Position numbers and translations under genes: made by a program
In this document: piece by piece, positions 1-9,936 of the stretch
Layout of the letters: each line of letters starts with the position of its first letter
Numbering within the stretch: the stretch's first letter is position 1
The notes under the pieces: generated by a model
Told to the model about the DNA's origin: nothing
Database searches by the model: none
What the model saw: the letters and a program-made list of their open reading frames with translations, nothing else
NCBI GenBank assembly: GCA_937136055.1
Contig: CAKZOD010000044.1
Coordinates: forward strand, 32,098-96,097
Length of the DNA: 64,000 bases
DNA from: an uncultured Oceanospirillaceae bacterium
Lineage (GTDB): Bacteria; Pseudomonadota; Gammaproteobacteria; Pseudomonadales; Balneatricaceae
Direction of reading: 5' to 3'

Positions 1-67
1 AGAATAGCGCTATAAATTAGTCTGATAGCTTGTGTTCTATGCGCTATAAATCCGCTTCTAGCACGGG

Positions 68-73
68 TATAAT
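68..73 (+). promoter_or_regulatory. Candidate -10 box of gltX
   Basis: A perfect TATAAT lies 37 nt before the gltX start codon. No convincing -35 hexamer is visible 16-18 nt upstream, so this is a tentative -10 element. Confidence 0.4.
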
Positions 74-109
74 TGCGCACTTTCATTCAACGTTTTTAGT
101 AGGATACAC

Positions 110-1588
110 ATGACTATTCGCACACGTATTGCACCTTCTCCAACGGGAGACCCACATGTTGGCACAGCCTATATTGCTTTGTTTAACCTAGCATTCGCCA
201 GACAACAAGGTGGTAAATTTGTTTTGCGTATTGAAGACACAGATCAAACACGCAGTACTGCCGAATCTGAAAAAACTATTCTCGACTCATTGCGCTGGCT
301 AGGACTTGATTGGGATGAGGGACCTGATGTCGGCGGCGAATACGGGCCTTACCGCCAGAGTGAGCGAAAAGATATTTATGCTAAATACGCTCAACAACTA
401 CTCGATGAAGGCCACGCTTTTAAATGCTACTTAACAGCGGATGAGTTAAATGACATCAGAAACTCACGTCGCGAACAAGGTTTACCCGCGCCTCTTCAAC
501 AAGATGCCTTAGCATTAAGTACTGAGGAGCAACAAAAACGCGAAGCTGCTAACGCACCTTTTGTTATTCGAATGAAAATTCCAACCCAAGGCGTGTGCGA
601 ATTCGATGACATGCTGCGCGGCAAAATAGAAATTGAATGGAATATGGTTGATGCGCAGATCTTGTTGAAATCTGACGGTATGCCTACTTACCACTTAGCT
701 AATGTTGTTGATGATCACTTAATGAAAATCACTCACGTACTGCGCGGTGAAGAATGGATCAACTCTGCTCCAAAGCACCAACTTCTCTACAAATATTTCA
801 ACTGGGACATGCCGACTCTGTGCCATATGCCATTGCTACGCAACCCGGATAAATCAAAACTTTCAAAGCGTAAAAACCCAACTAGTATTTTATACTACAA
901 GCGCATGGGCTATATGCCTGAAGGCTTACTAAACTACTTGGCACGTATGGGCTGGTCTATGCCGGATGAGCGTGAAAAGTTCACCCGCAAAGAAATGTTC
1001 GACAATTTTGATATTCAAAGAGTGTCATTAGGCGGTCCTATCTTCGATCAAACAAAACTAAGCTGGCTTAATGGCTTATGGGTACGTGAAAATTTAACCA
1101 CTGAAGAATTTGCACTCGCATTTCAACAATGGGCATTAAACCCTGAGTACTTAATGCAAATTATTCCTTTGATTCAACAAAGAGTCGAAAAGTTCTCTGA
1201 TGTTGCACCACTTGCCAACTTCTTTTTATCTGGAATGCTAGACCTTAATGAAGAAGACTTTAAACATAAGTCACTCACCATTGAAGAGATCAGAAAGATT
1301 TTACAGTTCTCAGTTTGGCGTTTAGATACCCACAACCAATGGGATAAAGACTCACTATTTAGCGAGTTAAAATCACTTTCAGAACAAATGGATTTAAAAA
1401 TCCGCGACTTGCTCTTCCCACTATTTGTGGCTATTTCCGGTACCAGCCAAAGCGTATCAGTTGTCGACTCTATGTCTATTTTAGGCCCAGATATGAGCAG
1501 AGCAAGAGTGCGCCATGCACTTAACACTTTAGGCAGCGCCTCTAAAAAAGAAGCTAAGCGTTGGGAGAAAGAGTACAAAGCTTTATAA
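110..1588 (+). CDS. gltX: Glutamate--tRNA ligase (GluRS)
   Basis: Cytoplasmic class I aminoacyl-tRNA synthetase that charges tRNA-Glu with glutamate using ATP. The 492 residues match the usual bacterial length. The N-terminal nucleotide-binding signature [11 protein letters not shown] (HIGH-type motif at residues 16-19) and the KMSKS-type loop SKLSKR in the middle of the protein are intact. The C-terminal half is the helical anticodon-binding region. The ATG at 110 is preceded by AGGA at 101-104, which fixes the start. tRNA-Ala(GGC) follows on the same strand, an arrangement known from Pseudomonas. No intrinsic terminator was seen directly after the stop. Identification is secure; discrimination between tRNA-Glu and tRNA-Gln charging cannot be judged from sequence reading. 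Confidence 0.97.
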   Translation: MTIRTRIAPSPTGDPHVGTAYIALFNLAFARQQGGKFVLRIEDTDQTRSTAESEKTILDSLRWLGLDWDEGPDVGGEYGPYRQSERKDIYAKYAQQLLDEGHAFKCYLTADELNDIRNSRREQGLPAPLQQDALALSTEEQQKREAANAPFVIRMKIPTQGVCEFDDMLRGKIEIEWNMVDAQILLKSDGMPTYHLANVVDDHLMKITHVLRGEEWINSAPKHQLLYKYFNWDMPTLCHMPLLRNPDKSKLSKRKNPTSILYYKRMGYMPEGLLNYLARMGWSMPDEREKFTRKEMFDNFDIQRVSLGGPIFDQTKLSWLNGLWVRENLTTEEFALAFQQWALNPEYLMQIIPLIQQRVEKFSDVAPLANFFLSGMLDLNEEDFKHKSLTIEEIRKILQFSVWRLDTHNQWDKDSLFSELKSLSEQMDLKIRDLLFPLFVAISGTSQSVSVVDSMSILGPDMSRARVRHALNTLGSASKKEAKRWEKEYKAL

Positions 1589-1753
1589 AAGAGCCGCTTT
1601 AGCTTTACAGTTTTTAATAGCTAACCTTGCACACTTGCGATTAAAATATTAAGCAATTGCATAGTTAGCTATTGATTTTAATCTCGAATATGGGAAAATA
1701 CGCGCCTCTTGAGACTACAAGCTTATTTAGCTTATACCTCAAGCACCAGAAAT

Positions 1754-1829
1754 GGGGCCATAGCTCAGCTGGTAGAGCGCAACGCTGGCAGCGTTGAGGT
1801 CAGGAGTTCGACCCTCCTTGGCTCCACCA
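1754..1829 (+). tRNA. tRNA-Ala (anticodon GGC)
   Basis: A 76-nt cloverleaf: acceptor GGGGCCA pairs with TGGCTCC (one G-T pair), followed by discriminator A and an encoded CCA at 1827-1829. The anticodon stem CAACG/CGTTG encloses loop CTGGCAG with GGC at 1787-1789, the alanine anticodon for GCC/GCU codons. A GC-rich stretch (CGCGCC, about 1701-1706) 50 nt upstream, behind a weak TTGATT at 1672-1677, resembles the discriminator of stringently controlled stable-RNA promoters. Confidence 0.97.
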
Positions 1830-1892
1830 TCTTGCATCATTTGCACCTCAAGCAAACTAAACACCAACTCATACCACTCAATTGGAAAGGCA

Positions 1893-1918
1893 AAAAAAAC
1901 CGCATATAAGCGGCATTT
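1893..1918. terminator. Possible bidirectional terminator
   Basis: CCGC (1900-1903) and GCGG (1910-1913) form a short stem; the flanking A-run and T-run can extend it. It lies between tRNA-Ala on the plus strand and the end of mlaA on the minus strand, so it could serve both. The GC stem is only 4 bp, hence low confidence. Confidence 0.35.
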
Positions 1919-1950
1919 TTATTAACTTTACTTTACAACGAACACTATTT

Positions 1951-2637
1951 TTAAAAATCGTCTTCGTTATACTCCTCATCACTAGCACCATCTGACACTG
2001 CTTTCTCACGATTCCCAAGATAAGCCTCACGAACAAACAGATATTCATCACCCGAAATCAATGACTCCGCTTGGAACAAGCGAGCTCGCCCATCTATCAG
2101 CCGTGTACCATATCCAACATTTCGAGTGGGAACATGCTCTACATATCGCCACGCATCTAACGGCACAAAAGAAGCTGGTGCATCACGTAATGTACTCGGT
2201 CCAAACAACGGCATTACCAAATAAGGCCCCGCTGGAACCCCCCATGCACCTAATGTTTGACCGAAGTCTTCAGAGTGTTTTTCCAACCCCATACCAGAAG
2301 CCACATCAATCACACCACCTAAGCCAATGGTAGAATTAAAAACAACTCTAGAGAAATCCACAGCTGCATCTCTCAGCTTTAGCTGAAGAACATTATTCAC
2401 CAATGTACCAACATCACCAATATTGCCAAAAAAGTTGCCTACTCCTTTTTCAACAACATCAGGTGTTACAGCTTTATAGCCTTTAGCCAGCGGCTTCAAT
2501 GCAACAGAATCGACCAAGGAGTTAAAACCGTAAACCTTACGATTCACACTTTCAAAAGGATCCGAGCTCTGCTGAGCACTCTGATGGAATGAGATCGACA
2601 TCAAAACACCAAAAACGATAAATTTAGCTTTTTTCAC
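1951..2637 (-). CDS. mlaA: MlaA/VacJ phospholipid-asymmetry protein
   Basis: MlaA removes mislocalised phospholipids from the outer leaflet of the outer membrane and passes them to MlaC for return to the inner membrane. The body carries the family signature: SDPFESVNRKVYGFN after the signal sequence, LVNNVLQLKLRDAAVDFSR, and EDFGQTLGAWGVPAGPYLV. I place the start at a GTG (2637) rather than the longer ATG frame at 2655, because GGGG lies 6 nt upstream of the GTG and the protein then begins with a canonical KKAK basic signal-peptide head. There is no lipobox cysteine, unlike E. coli MlaA; to my recollection Pseudomonas MlaA also lacks it, so export by signal peptidase I is expected. The rest of the Mla pathway is not in the window. 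Confidence 0.9.
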   Translation of the reverse strand: MKKAKFIVFGVLMSISFHQSAQQSSDPFESVNRKVYGFNSLVDSVALKPLAKGYKAVTPDVVEKGVGNFFGNIGDVGTLVNNVLQLKLRDAAVDFSRVVFNSTIGLGGVIDVASGMGLEKHSEDFGQTLGAWGVPAGPYLVMPLFGPSTLRDAPASFVPLDAWRYVEHVPTRNVGYGTRLIDGRARLFQAESLISGDEYLFVREAYLGNREKAVSDGASDEEYNEDDF

Positions 2638-2715
2638 CCGATAACCCCAAATCATTAAAAGTGCACTTTATCATAAAATATTTAAATAAAGCCTATAAAG
2701 AAGCTTTAAATCACT

Positions 2716-2744
2716 CAAAAAAAAAGGCCTCCGAAGAGGCCTTT
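2716..2744 (-). terminator. Intrinsic terminator of the porin gene
   Basis: On the minus strand a 9-bp stem (2736-2744 with 2723-2731) closes a TTCG tetraloop and runs into a long T-tract (A-run 2716-2725 on the plus strand). Textbook rho-independent terminator 17 nt after the porin stop codon. Confidence 0.92.
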
Positions 2745-2760
2745 CTACTTTCAATCTATA

Positions 2761-3642
2761 TTAGAAAGAAACAGAGTAACGTACAACTACTGCATCTTTC
2801 TTAGCAACTGCTTCAGCGTTATCATTGAAGTTAACTGCTGAGATTGCAACTGCTGCATTTCCGCCCAAAGCGTAAGAAGCAGAAACAGAAACTGCTTTTT
2901 GCTTATCATCGTTAGCGTCAAGCTTCTTAGTTTCGAATTGAGCAGCTAGTGTTAGCTTATCAATTGAGTACTTACCAGAAACAGCTACGTAAGAAGAAGT
3001 ATCTTCAACATCAGTGAAAGAAACACCTACTGCACCAGCGCCGAATTTGTATTCGCCAGAGATACCAGCTTGTGTTTTACCGTTAGCACCAGCTGTTTCG
3101 CCAACACCTGCAGTCACACCGAATACATCTGTATCGTAAGATACCATTGCGCCGTAACCATTCTCGCCACGTGCATCATTTGTATCAACGTTACCCATAC
3201 CAACAGAGAACTTAAGACCGTTTAGGTCGTTTGACTCGTACTGAAGACCTGAATGATCCCACTCAGTACCAACGATACCTAGCTCATCACCACGAATTGA
3301 AACGTAAGCAGTACGATCTTCAACGTTTGCAGCCGGGCTATCAGCCTGACCCATTACAACCTTACCAAAATCACCAGCAACATATAGCGCAGCTTTTTGA
3401 GTTGTAACATCGTTAGAACCAGTTCCGTCAAAACGTAGGAAGTAACCAGCTGTTAGGCCGCTATCCATAGTTTCTTCGCCTTTAACACCGAAACGGATAC
3501 GTGTGATATCACTGTTAATTTTAGTGTCTTTTTCTTTTACGATGTCATAACGAGCTTCACCGAAAAGTGTAGCGTCAGCTTGAGCAACCATTGGTGCAGT
3601 CATTGCGCCAGCTACTGCTAGAGCGATAATTGACTTTTTCAT
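2761..3642 (-). CDS. Gram-negative general porin
   Basis: Outer-membrane beta-barrel porin for passive diffusion of small solutes. The 293-residue product starts with a clear signal peptide (MKKSIIALAVAG, cleavage near MVAQA-DATLFG), continues as alternating amphipathic strands typical of the porin_4/OmpC-like family, and ends in YSVSF, the terminal aromatic residue recognised by the BAM complex. AAGGGG about 9 nt before the ATG supports the start. It is somewhat shorter than most trimeric porins (about 330-380 residues). It is monocistronic, with its own terminator and a long AT-rich upstream region. Substrate preference cannot be told from the sequence. Confidence 0.9.
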   Translation of the reverse strand: MKKSIIALAVAGAMTAPMVAQADATLFGEARYDIVKEKDTKINSDITRIRFGVKGEETMDSGLTAGYFLRFDGTGSNDVTTQKAALYVAGDFGKVVMGQADSPAANVEDRTAYVSIRGDELGIVGTEWDHSGLQYESNDLNGLKFSVGMGNVDTNDARGENGYGAMVSYDTDVFGVTAGVGETAGANGKTQAGISGEYKFGAGAVGVSFTDVEDTSSYVAVSGKYSIDKLTLAAQFETKKLDANDDKQKAVSVSASYALGGNAAVAISAVNFNDNAEAVAKKDAVVVRYSVSF

Positions 3643-3993
3643 TTAATTTTCCCCTTAAATATTCAACATACTAGTAGTGAATGTTTTATTTCTAGTTTTC
3701 TTTTAATGCGTTATCCAACTTGAGTATAGTCGTTAATGCACTGAAAAAATACTATATATTTAGAATAATTTAAATACATCTACACTTTTTTAATGTGATA
3801 TCTGCATTTATATTCAAATTGTTACTGCAAGTTGTTAACAAATTAGATGCTAGGAAAAATACTTAACATCTAAGTGTCTATACATTTGCATTAAATTTTG
3901 CGGCATTACATCACAAGGTAAGCGATAGTGCAACCCTTTAAAAAAGTTCCCTTTATTTTTAATAATTATATTTTTTCCTACAGCCCACCATTC
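3643..3993 (-). promoter_or_regulatory. AT-rich upstream region of the porin gene
   Basis: 351 nt with no credible gene between porin and hrpA. On the minus strand a TATACT (plus-strand 3723-3728) is the best -10 candidate, giving an untranslated leader of roughly 75 nt. No clear -35 hexamer was found, and no OmpR-like repeats were identified with confidence. Confidence 0.4.
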
Positions 3994-6900
3994 TTAGCGG
4001 CTGATTTCACGCCATTTTTGACGTATGCGTTTCTCAGAGACTGTCTCAATGGTTTTTATCTGCTGAGAAAATAACGATATTCGATATTCCTCTATTAGCC
4101 ATTTAAAAGACTCTAATTCTGGTAAAACTTCTTCATTTTTTTTCGCAGCCTCCAAGCGGCTCCACAGCGCTTGCTCCAGCTCATTTAACTGCGCCGTTAA
4201 CAGCTTCTGCCTTGGCAACTCTCTTTGGTACTTTTCCAATCGAATTTCAATGCTTTTCATATATCTTGTGTATTGATCCAATCTATACCACGAGATATCG
4301 CTTAAGTAGTCTTTATTAAACAATCTATCTAACTGACTTTTTATATCAGAAGTAATGGTAATGGTGGTTAACAATTGAGAACCATTCAATTGCTTGTGTA
4401 ATAGATGATATTGCTTATGCAGCTCGTGCACACGCATTGCAATTTTTTTCACCCAAGTATTAAACAGCTCGCTGTTTTTAACTTTATTCACACAGGCAAG
4501 ATACGCTTCTTGTGTACGCGGCAACTTCTCTTCAAGCAACAGCGCCTCACGTAAAGCGAATGAATTAATTTCATTTTCAAGCAAAGTTTTGTTGAATATC
4601 TTTCCTGCAAATAAAGTGCTTTCAGTTATATAAGGAATTTGATTACGCGCTTTCTTTGTAGACCCTGACAGTAATTTACTCGCAAAAAATGTAATCGCCT
4701 TAACACTTAATTGCTTTGAATACTCCTTGTTCATCGTTAACACTAAATCTACACTTTCTTTAACTAGCTTAAGAGCTGGCCATGCAGTGACTGTTATCCC
4801 CCCTTGAATGACTTCAATGGATTCTGGTAATTGATCAAAATCCCAAGATGTTAAACCTGTTTCACCCCAAACTTGATCAGCTTGTTCTTGTAGCTCGCTG
4901 TCTATCAAGTCAGAAAACTGATGGGTTAAACTCTCAATATCTCTGCTTTGTGCAATTGGCTCAGGTTTATTACCAATGAGCTTTATATTGAAGCGTAAAT
5001 GGTCATCAGGGTCCTGCCCATCAAAATCCTCTTTTTGCAGTTTCACACCCGTCATACGTAACAGCTGATGAATTAACTTCTCAATAAGATTACCTTCTGC
5101 AAAGGGAGTACTTTCAAGAAATGCATCCACATAATCAGGGATGGGGACAAAGTTTTTGCGCTTACTCTTAGGCAATGACTTTAATAATGCAATACAACGC
5201 TCTTTTATCAACCCTGGTACCAACCATTCAAGTCGATCACGATCAAACTGCTTTAACAAGGCAACTGGTAAATGAAGAGACACGCCATCATCTTTACTCG
5301 TAGGGTTAAAATGATAGCTTAAGGCTAGCTCAACTCCTTTAAAGCTCAAATTATCGGGATAATCACTTTCACGAACATGATCACTTGAGCGCTGCAATAT
5401 ATCTGTTTCTTGCAAAAACAATACTTTAGCATCGTTTTTTTCAATTTTCTTACGCCATTTTTCAAATCCAGCCCCATTAACAATGGGGTTATCACTCAAA
5501 GAGGCTATTTTCTGAGCATAGAAATCATGGAGTGTTTCTTCATCAACTAACAAATCTCGGCGCCTAGACTTTGCTTCTAGTTGCTCAACCTGCTCAAGTA
5601 GCTGCTGATTGTGTTTATAGAAGTGACCTTTTGTATAATAATGCCCTTCAACCAATGCGCTACGTATAAAAATTTGTTGGCTTATAACAGGATCAATTGA
5701 TCCATAGTTTACTGTTCTTTTTTGTACTACCACTAAACCATACAGCACGACCTGCTCGTAAGCCGTTACTTGTGCCCGCTTCTTTTGCCACTTAGGCTCA
5801 TGATAGCTTTTCTTAATAAGATGCCCAGCTAAAGGCTCTATCCAACTAGGCTCAATTTTAGCGGCAACCCGCCCAAAGAGCTTGGAAGTTTCTACTAGCT
5901 CACTCACCATGACCCATTTAGCTGGTTTTTTATATTGTGTAGATGCTGGAAAAATGTAGAAACGCCGGTTTCGAGCCCCTAAAAACTCTCTGTTTTCTTG
6001 CTTAAAACCAATATGACTCAGCAATCCTGAAAGTAAAGAGACATGCACTGATTGATAACTCGCATCCTCCTCCTTACTCTCATAGCCCAAAGACTTACAG
6101 GCCAAATGCAATTGGCGGTGCACATCTCTCCACTCACGCATGCGCATGAAAGATAAAAACTGCTTGGTACAGAATTTTCGCAACTGGTTACTGGATAAAG
6201 TTTGTCGCTGTTCTTCAAATGCATTCCAAAGATTCACAAAGCTAACAAAATCCGAGTCTTCATCTTGATGCTCTCGGTGAGTTTGATCAGCTACTTGCTG
6301 TTTGTCGATCGGGCGCTCTCTTGGATCTTGAACACTTAGTGCACTCGCTATAATAAGGACTTCTTTGAGCGCACCTTGACGATTAGCTTCGATTATCATC
6401 CGACCAATACGGGGGTCTACCGGTAACTTTGCTAGTTGACGCCCAAGCCCTGTCATCTTCTTTTGCTTGGTTACTGCACCTAGCTCTTCTAATAATTTAA
6501 AACCATCGGTTATGAATCGACTATCAGGCGGGTCTATAAACGGAAACTGTGCAATATCACCTAGCTTTAAATTTAGCATCTGCAAAATAACAGCCGCTAA
6601 ATTAGTCCGGCGGATTTCAGCATCGGTAAACTCAGCACGTGCCACAAAATCATCTTCGGCATACAGACGAATACAGGTGCCTGGAGCAATACGTCCGCAG
6701 CGTCCAGCCCTTTGGTTAGCACTGGCTTGTGAGATACTTTCAATTGGCAGTCTTTGCACTTTTGAGCGATAACTATACCTAGAAATTCTTGCGACGCCCG
6801 TATCAATAACAAAGCCTATTCCAGGTACTGTTACAGAAGTTTCCGCTACGTTGGTTGCAAGTATGATTCTTCTACCGGTTGAAGCGCCATCAATCTGAAA

Positions 6901-7929
6901 TATTTTATTTTGCTCTTTTGCACTTAGCCTGGCATACAAAGGCATTACATGGCAGTGGCGAAGCTGAGCTTTGCGCAACGCTTCTGCTGCTTCACGTATT
7001 TCTCGCTCCCCTGAAAAGAAAACTAAAATATCGCCAGGGCCTTGGTTAGAGCGTTTGCGATGCAGCTCTATAATTTCATTTACAGCACTAAGCACACCTT
7101 CTATTTGAGTAAGCTCTTTTTGGGGTGCTTCATCAACCACATTACTTTGAGCTAGTAGTGGCCTATATTTTATGTCAACCGGAAAGGTTCTTCCCGATAC
7201 TTCAATAACAGGTGCTTTATCGAAATGTTCAGAAAACCTTTGTAGATCGATTGTTGCAGAGGTAATAATTATTTTTAAGTCTGGTCTTTTTTTAACTATA
7301 CGCTTGAGATAACCTAATAAAAAATCAATATTCAAGCTTCTCTCATGGGCTTCATCAATAATAATGACTTCGTATTTATCCAGCATTGCATCATGCTGTG
7401 TTTCAGCAAGCAAGATACCGTCAGTCATTAATTTGATTAACGATGCATCCGTTACTTGCTCTGTAAAACGTACTTGATAACCGACTTTGTCCCCCAAGCG
7501 ACTATCTAGCTCTTGTGCAATACGTGTTGCAACCGTTCTAGCTGCGAGTCTGCGCGGTTGCGTATGCCCAATAAGCCCTCTAACACCTAAACCTAACTGT
7601 AAACAAATTTTAGGAAGCTGAGTGGTTTTACCAGAGCCTGTTTCACCGGCAATGATAACAACTTGATTTTCCTGTATAGATTGCGCAATTTTCTCAGCGT
7701 GCTCTGCAACAGGTAGATCGGCTAACGCTACTTTACCGACACTTGCATGCCTTTTTTCAATACGTTTTTCAGATTCCTCTAGCTGCTGCAAAAGTTGCTC
7801 GCGCATCCTATCAGTATCTTTGCCCAGTTTTTCCCGATGGGATATCTGAGTCAATTTATGGCGTAGTTTGGCACTCACTTTGGTTTCGCACAAAGCAAGT
7901 CTTTGGCGTAATACAGCTAGATCGGTCAA
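3994..7929 (-). CDS. hrpA: ATP-dependent RNA helicase HrpA (DEAH-box)
   Basis: Large DEAH-box RNA helicase; in E. coli HrpA rescues stalled or collided ribosomes and affects mRNA processing. The 1311 residues match the family. Helicase motifs are intact: Walker A GETGSGKT (95-102), DEAH (192-195), SAT (224-226) and QRAGRCGR near 410. The long C-terminal half contains the HA2, OB-fold and HrpA-specific DUF3418 regions. The start is a TTG at 7929: an in-frame TGA lies four codons upstream, the N-terminal residues align in character with E. coli HrpA, and a weak GAG Shine-Dalgarno lies about 8 nt away. An internal ATG at codon 42 is the alternative. Monocistronic; 217 nt separate it from the next gene. 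Confidence 0.95.
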   Translation of the reverse strand: MTDLAVLRQRLALCETKVSAKLRHKLTQISHREKLGKDTDRMREQLLQQLEESEKRIEKRHASVGKVALADLPVAEHAEKIAQSIQENQVVIIAGETGSGKTTQLPKICLQLGLGVRGLIGHTQPRRLAARTVATRIAQELDSRLGDKVGYQVRFTEQVTDASLIKLMTDGILLAETQHDAMLDKYEVIIIDEAHERSLNIDFLLGYLKRIVKKRPDLKIIITSATIDLQRFSEHFDKAPVIEVSGRTFPVDIKYRPLLAQSNVVDEAPQKELTQIEGVLSAVNEIIELHRKRSNQGPGDILVFFSGEREIREAAEALRKAQLRHCHVMPLYARLSAKEQNKIFQIDGASTGRRIILATNVAETSVTVPGIGFVIDTGVARISRYSYRSKVQRLPIESISQASANQRAGRCGRIAPGTCIRLYAEDDFVARAEFTDAEIRRTNLAAVILQMLNLKLGDIAQFPFIDPPDSRFITDGFKLLEELGAVTKQKKMTGLGRQLAKLPVDPRIGRMIIEANRQGALKEVLIIASALSVQDPRERPIDKQQVADQTHREHQDEDSDFVSFVNLWNAFEEQRQTLSSNQLRKFCTKQFLSFMRMREWRDVHRQLHLACKSLGYESKEEDASYQSVHVSLLSGLLSHIGFKQENREFLGARNRRFYIFPASTQYKKPAKWVMVSELVETSKLFGRVAAKIEPSWIEPLAGHLIKKSYHEPKWQKKRAQVTAYEQVVLYGLVVVQKRTVNYGSIDPVISQQIFIRSALVEGHYYTKGHFYKHNQQLLEQVEQLEAKSRRRDLLVDEETLHDFYAQKIASLSDNPIVNGAGFEKWRKKIEKNDAKVLFLQETDILQRSSDHVRESDYPDNLSFKGVELALSYHFNPTSKDDGVSLHLPVALLKQFDRDRLEWLVPGLIKERCIALLKSLPKSKRKNFVPIPDYVDAFLESTPFAEGNLIEKLIHQLLRMTGVKLQKEDFDGQDPDDHLRFNIKLIGNKPEPIAQSRDIESLTHQFSDLIDSELQEQADQVWGETGLTSWDFDQLPESIEVIQGGITVTAWPALKLVKESVDLVLTMNKEYSKQLSVKAITFFASKLLSGSTKKARNQIPYITESTLFAGKIFNKTLLENEINSFALREALLLEEKLPRTQEAYLACVNKVKNSELFNTWVKKIAMRVHELHKQYHLLHKQLNGSQLLTTITITSDIKSQLDRLFNKDYLSDISWYRLDQYTRYMKSIEIRLEKYQRELPRQKLLTAQLNELEQALWSRLEAAKKNEEVLPELESFKWLIEEYRISLFSQQIKTIETVSEKRIRQKWREISR

Positions 7930-8098
7930 GGTAAAATCTCAGGATAAAATGCGTGAAGCAAAATAAATAAAGTGGCAATTATATTGTCTGATCAGCGATC
8001 AAACCAGTTTTTTAAAAACACTTCGGGTATTAGTGTTGAAAACTAATTTACTGTCATCGATAAAAGCTGTAATCATATGTAAACGAATGGCTGGATTT

Positions 8099-8121
8099 AA
8101 CCTTCTGTTATTTAGAAGGTT
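8099..8121. other. Inverted repeat after the amidotransferase gene
   Basis: AACCTTCT (8099-8106) and AGAAGGTT (8114-8121) form a perfect 8-bp stem with a 7-nt loop, 26 nt past the stop codon of the minus-strand gene. There is no T-tract on either strand, so it may protect the mRNA 3' end or be a weak terminator. Confidence 0.5.
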
Positions 8122-8146
8122 AAATAGAGAATTAAAGAAATAATGA

Positions 8147-8941
8147 TTAAACAATGCCTTTGCTATATTTTTGATCAACTACGTCAGCTAGTTCAAATGT
8201 AATCAATTCACCTGTTTCAATTGCGTTCCACTGCTCATTCTTGGTCAAAGGCTCAGTAGCAACAACTGTCACTTTATCTGTAATTGAGGTTTCATTTTTA
8301 AAATCAACAGTGACATCACAATCTTTTAAACTGGCTTCGCCAAACGGTGCTTTACGTGTAATCCACCATAACTTTGTTGTGTTATAAGCAAATAAGAATT
8401 CAGATTCCCCAAATAGCATATTAAACACACCAAGCTCTCTGAGCTTTTCACAGCACTGGTGAATAAAATCACTTAACACTTTGGGATCACTAGGTCTTGT
8501 TTTAAACGTTTTACGTAATTGATCCATCAACCAGCAAAAAGCATATTCACTATCAGTGTTACCCACTGGCAAATAAAACTCTAATGGCAAATTAAATAAA
8601 CGTGTATCGAGCTGACCGTTATGTGCAAATGTCCAAATATAACCCCAGAGCTCTCTTGAGAATGGATGCGTATTTTCCAGATTGACTTTGCCTACATTCG
8701 CTTGACGTATATGACTGATCACTAACGTACTTTTAATTGGATGACTTTTGATAAACTCTGCAATTTTAGAGCTACAGCTCGGATCAGGATCATGAAAACT
8801 ACGCTGCCCTTTTCCTTCGTAAAAAGAGATACCCCAGCCATCTCTATGGGGCCCTGTTTCACCACCGCGCTGCATTAAACCCGAAAAACTAAAACAAATA
8901 TCAGTAGGTACATTTGCACTCATACCCAGTAATTCACACAT
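8147..8941 (-). CDS. Class II glutamine amidotransferase, YafJ family
   Basis: Predicted cytoplasmic glutaminase-type N-terminal nucleophile enzyme. After removal of Met1, Cys2 (MCELLGMSA) is the catalytic nucleophile; HRDGWGISFY, SHIRQA and the THPF and FAHNGQL segments form the amidotransferase fold as in YafJ and the GlxB/EgtC-like group. The 264 residues equal a stand-alone amidotransferase domain with no synthase domain, so the acceptor of the released ammonia is unknown. Its ATG overlaps the bactofilin stop as TAATG (8939-8943), a strong sign of translational coupling. It is therefore the last gene of the M23-bactofilin-amidotransferase cluster. Confidence 0.9.
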   Translation of the reverse strand: MCELLGMSANVPTDICFSFSGLMQRGGETGPHRDGWGISFYEGKGQRSFHDPDPSCSSKIAEFIKSHPIKSTLVISHIRQANVGKVNLENTHPFSRELWGYIWTFAHNGQLDTRLFNLPLEFYLPVGNTDSEYAFCWLMDQLRKTFKTRPSDPKVLSDFIHQCCEKLRELGVFNMLFGESEFLFAYNTTKLWWITRKAPFGEASLKDCDVTVDFKNETSITDKVTVVATEPLTKNEQWNAIETGELITFELADVVDQKYSKGIV

Positions 8942-9936
8942 TAAAATTTCAACTCCAACTTTGTCGTATTTTCATCAATTCTTTTGGAATTAGATGAATC
9001 TCTTTTGTTGCGCTCAATTTTATCAGTTTCCTCAGATATTTGTGCCGCTATTTCGGTATCTCCTTGTATATCACTCTCATTCATCGCTTTATTATCGACA
9101 AGCTCTTCATCAGGTAAAATTCTAACGATAGAAGAGATTGATGGTCTTTCATGGTTCTCACCTAAAAGCGGCTCTTCAGTTCGCCTATCTTTCCCTTCTA
9201 TCAATTCGATCTCATTTTCTAGTGTTTCATTTTGCATATCACATTGTGCATCCAACTCATCGAGAAACTCTAAGCCTTCCATATAACTTAACACGCCCAA
9301 ATCATCTAAAGCATGCTTGTCATCTTCTGCTTTTTGCTCATTATTATCCGCATTTGTTTCTTCAGGTTGAATTTCAGCGCTTTCACTTAGATGCTGATCA
9401 TCAGCTTCAAGCTCTTCAGCTTTTGATACTTGTAAGTCAGGATCGGTAGCTAGATCATCTGACGCACTGTCATTTCCTTTACCCGAGTGGTCTAGCGTAA
9501 TTTTATTGGGTAGGTTATCGATGATATCAAGCTCAATTTCATCAGCAATTTTGGCCTGCTCAACAGATTTATCGTTGATAGAGATAAGACTTTCACGACG
9601 CTCCCCAATAAACTGAGAATGACTATCCGTGATCAATTCTAAGCTGGTGACACTGGCAACGACTCTACCCCCGGATAAAATATGCAAATAATCACAGTGC
9701 ACCTCACCTTCAAGCAAACCGCTGACAGTAATATTTTTAGCTTTGATGTAACCTTTGACAAACCCTGTGCGCCCAATAGAGACATCTTCAATGGAGCTAA
9801 TTCGCCCTTCAATATTACCATCCACATGTAACTTACCCGTGATAGTCATATCGCCAGAGATTTTATTATCTCTTGAAATGATAGTTAGTGCTGTACGCTT
9901 TGGTTCAGCGGATACAGATTTTTTAAAGAAGCCCAT
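8941..9936 (-). CDS. Bactofilin with long acidic tail
   Basis: Bactofilins polymerise without nucleotides into membrane-associated filaments that place cell-wall enzymes. Residues about 18-110 carry the right-handed beta-helix (polymer-forming, DUF583) domain: ISGDMTITGKLHVDGNIEG, SIGRTGFVKGYIKAKN, VSGLLEGEVHCDYLHI. The N-terminal MGFFKKS is a short basic/hydrophobic tail often used for membrane attachment. The remaining roughly 220 residues are low-complexity and very acidic (many E, D, N, Q), unusually long for a family commonly of 100-200 residues, and probably disordered. Its start lies inside the upstream M23 gene (52-nt overlap), and its stop overlaps the next start. Confidence 0.9.
   Translation of the reverse strand: MGFFKKSVSAEPKRTALTIISRDNKISGDMTITGKLHVDGNIEGRISSIEDVSIGRTGFVKGYIKAKNITVSGLLEGEVHCDYLHILSGGRVVASVTSLELITDSHSQFIGERRESLISINDKSVEQAKIADEIELDIIDNLPNKITLDHSGKGNDSASDDLATDPDLQVSKAEELEADDQHLSESAEIQPEETNADNNEQKAEDDKHALDDLGVLSYMEGLEFLDELDAQCDMQNETLENEIELIEGKDRRTEEPLLGENHERPSISSIVRILPDEELVDNKAMNESDIQGDTEIAAQISEETDKIERNKRDSSNSKRIDENTTKLELKF

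Noticed and set aside
1709..1909. 66-codon plus-strand frame over tRNA-Ala
   Set aside because: It reads straight through the tRNA gene; no ribosome site or similarity.
8984..9449. Two roughly 100-codon frames antisense to the bactofilin tail
   Set aside because: The Glu/Asp-rich coding strand leaves few stops on the opposite strand, giving artefactual Ser/Leu-rich frames.
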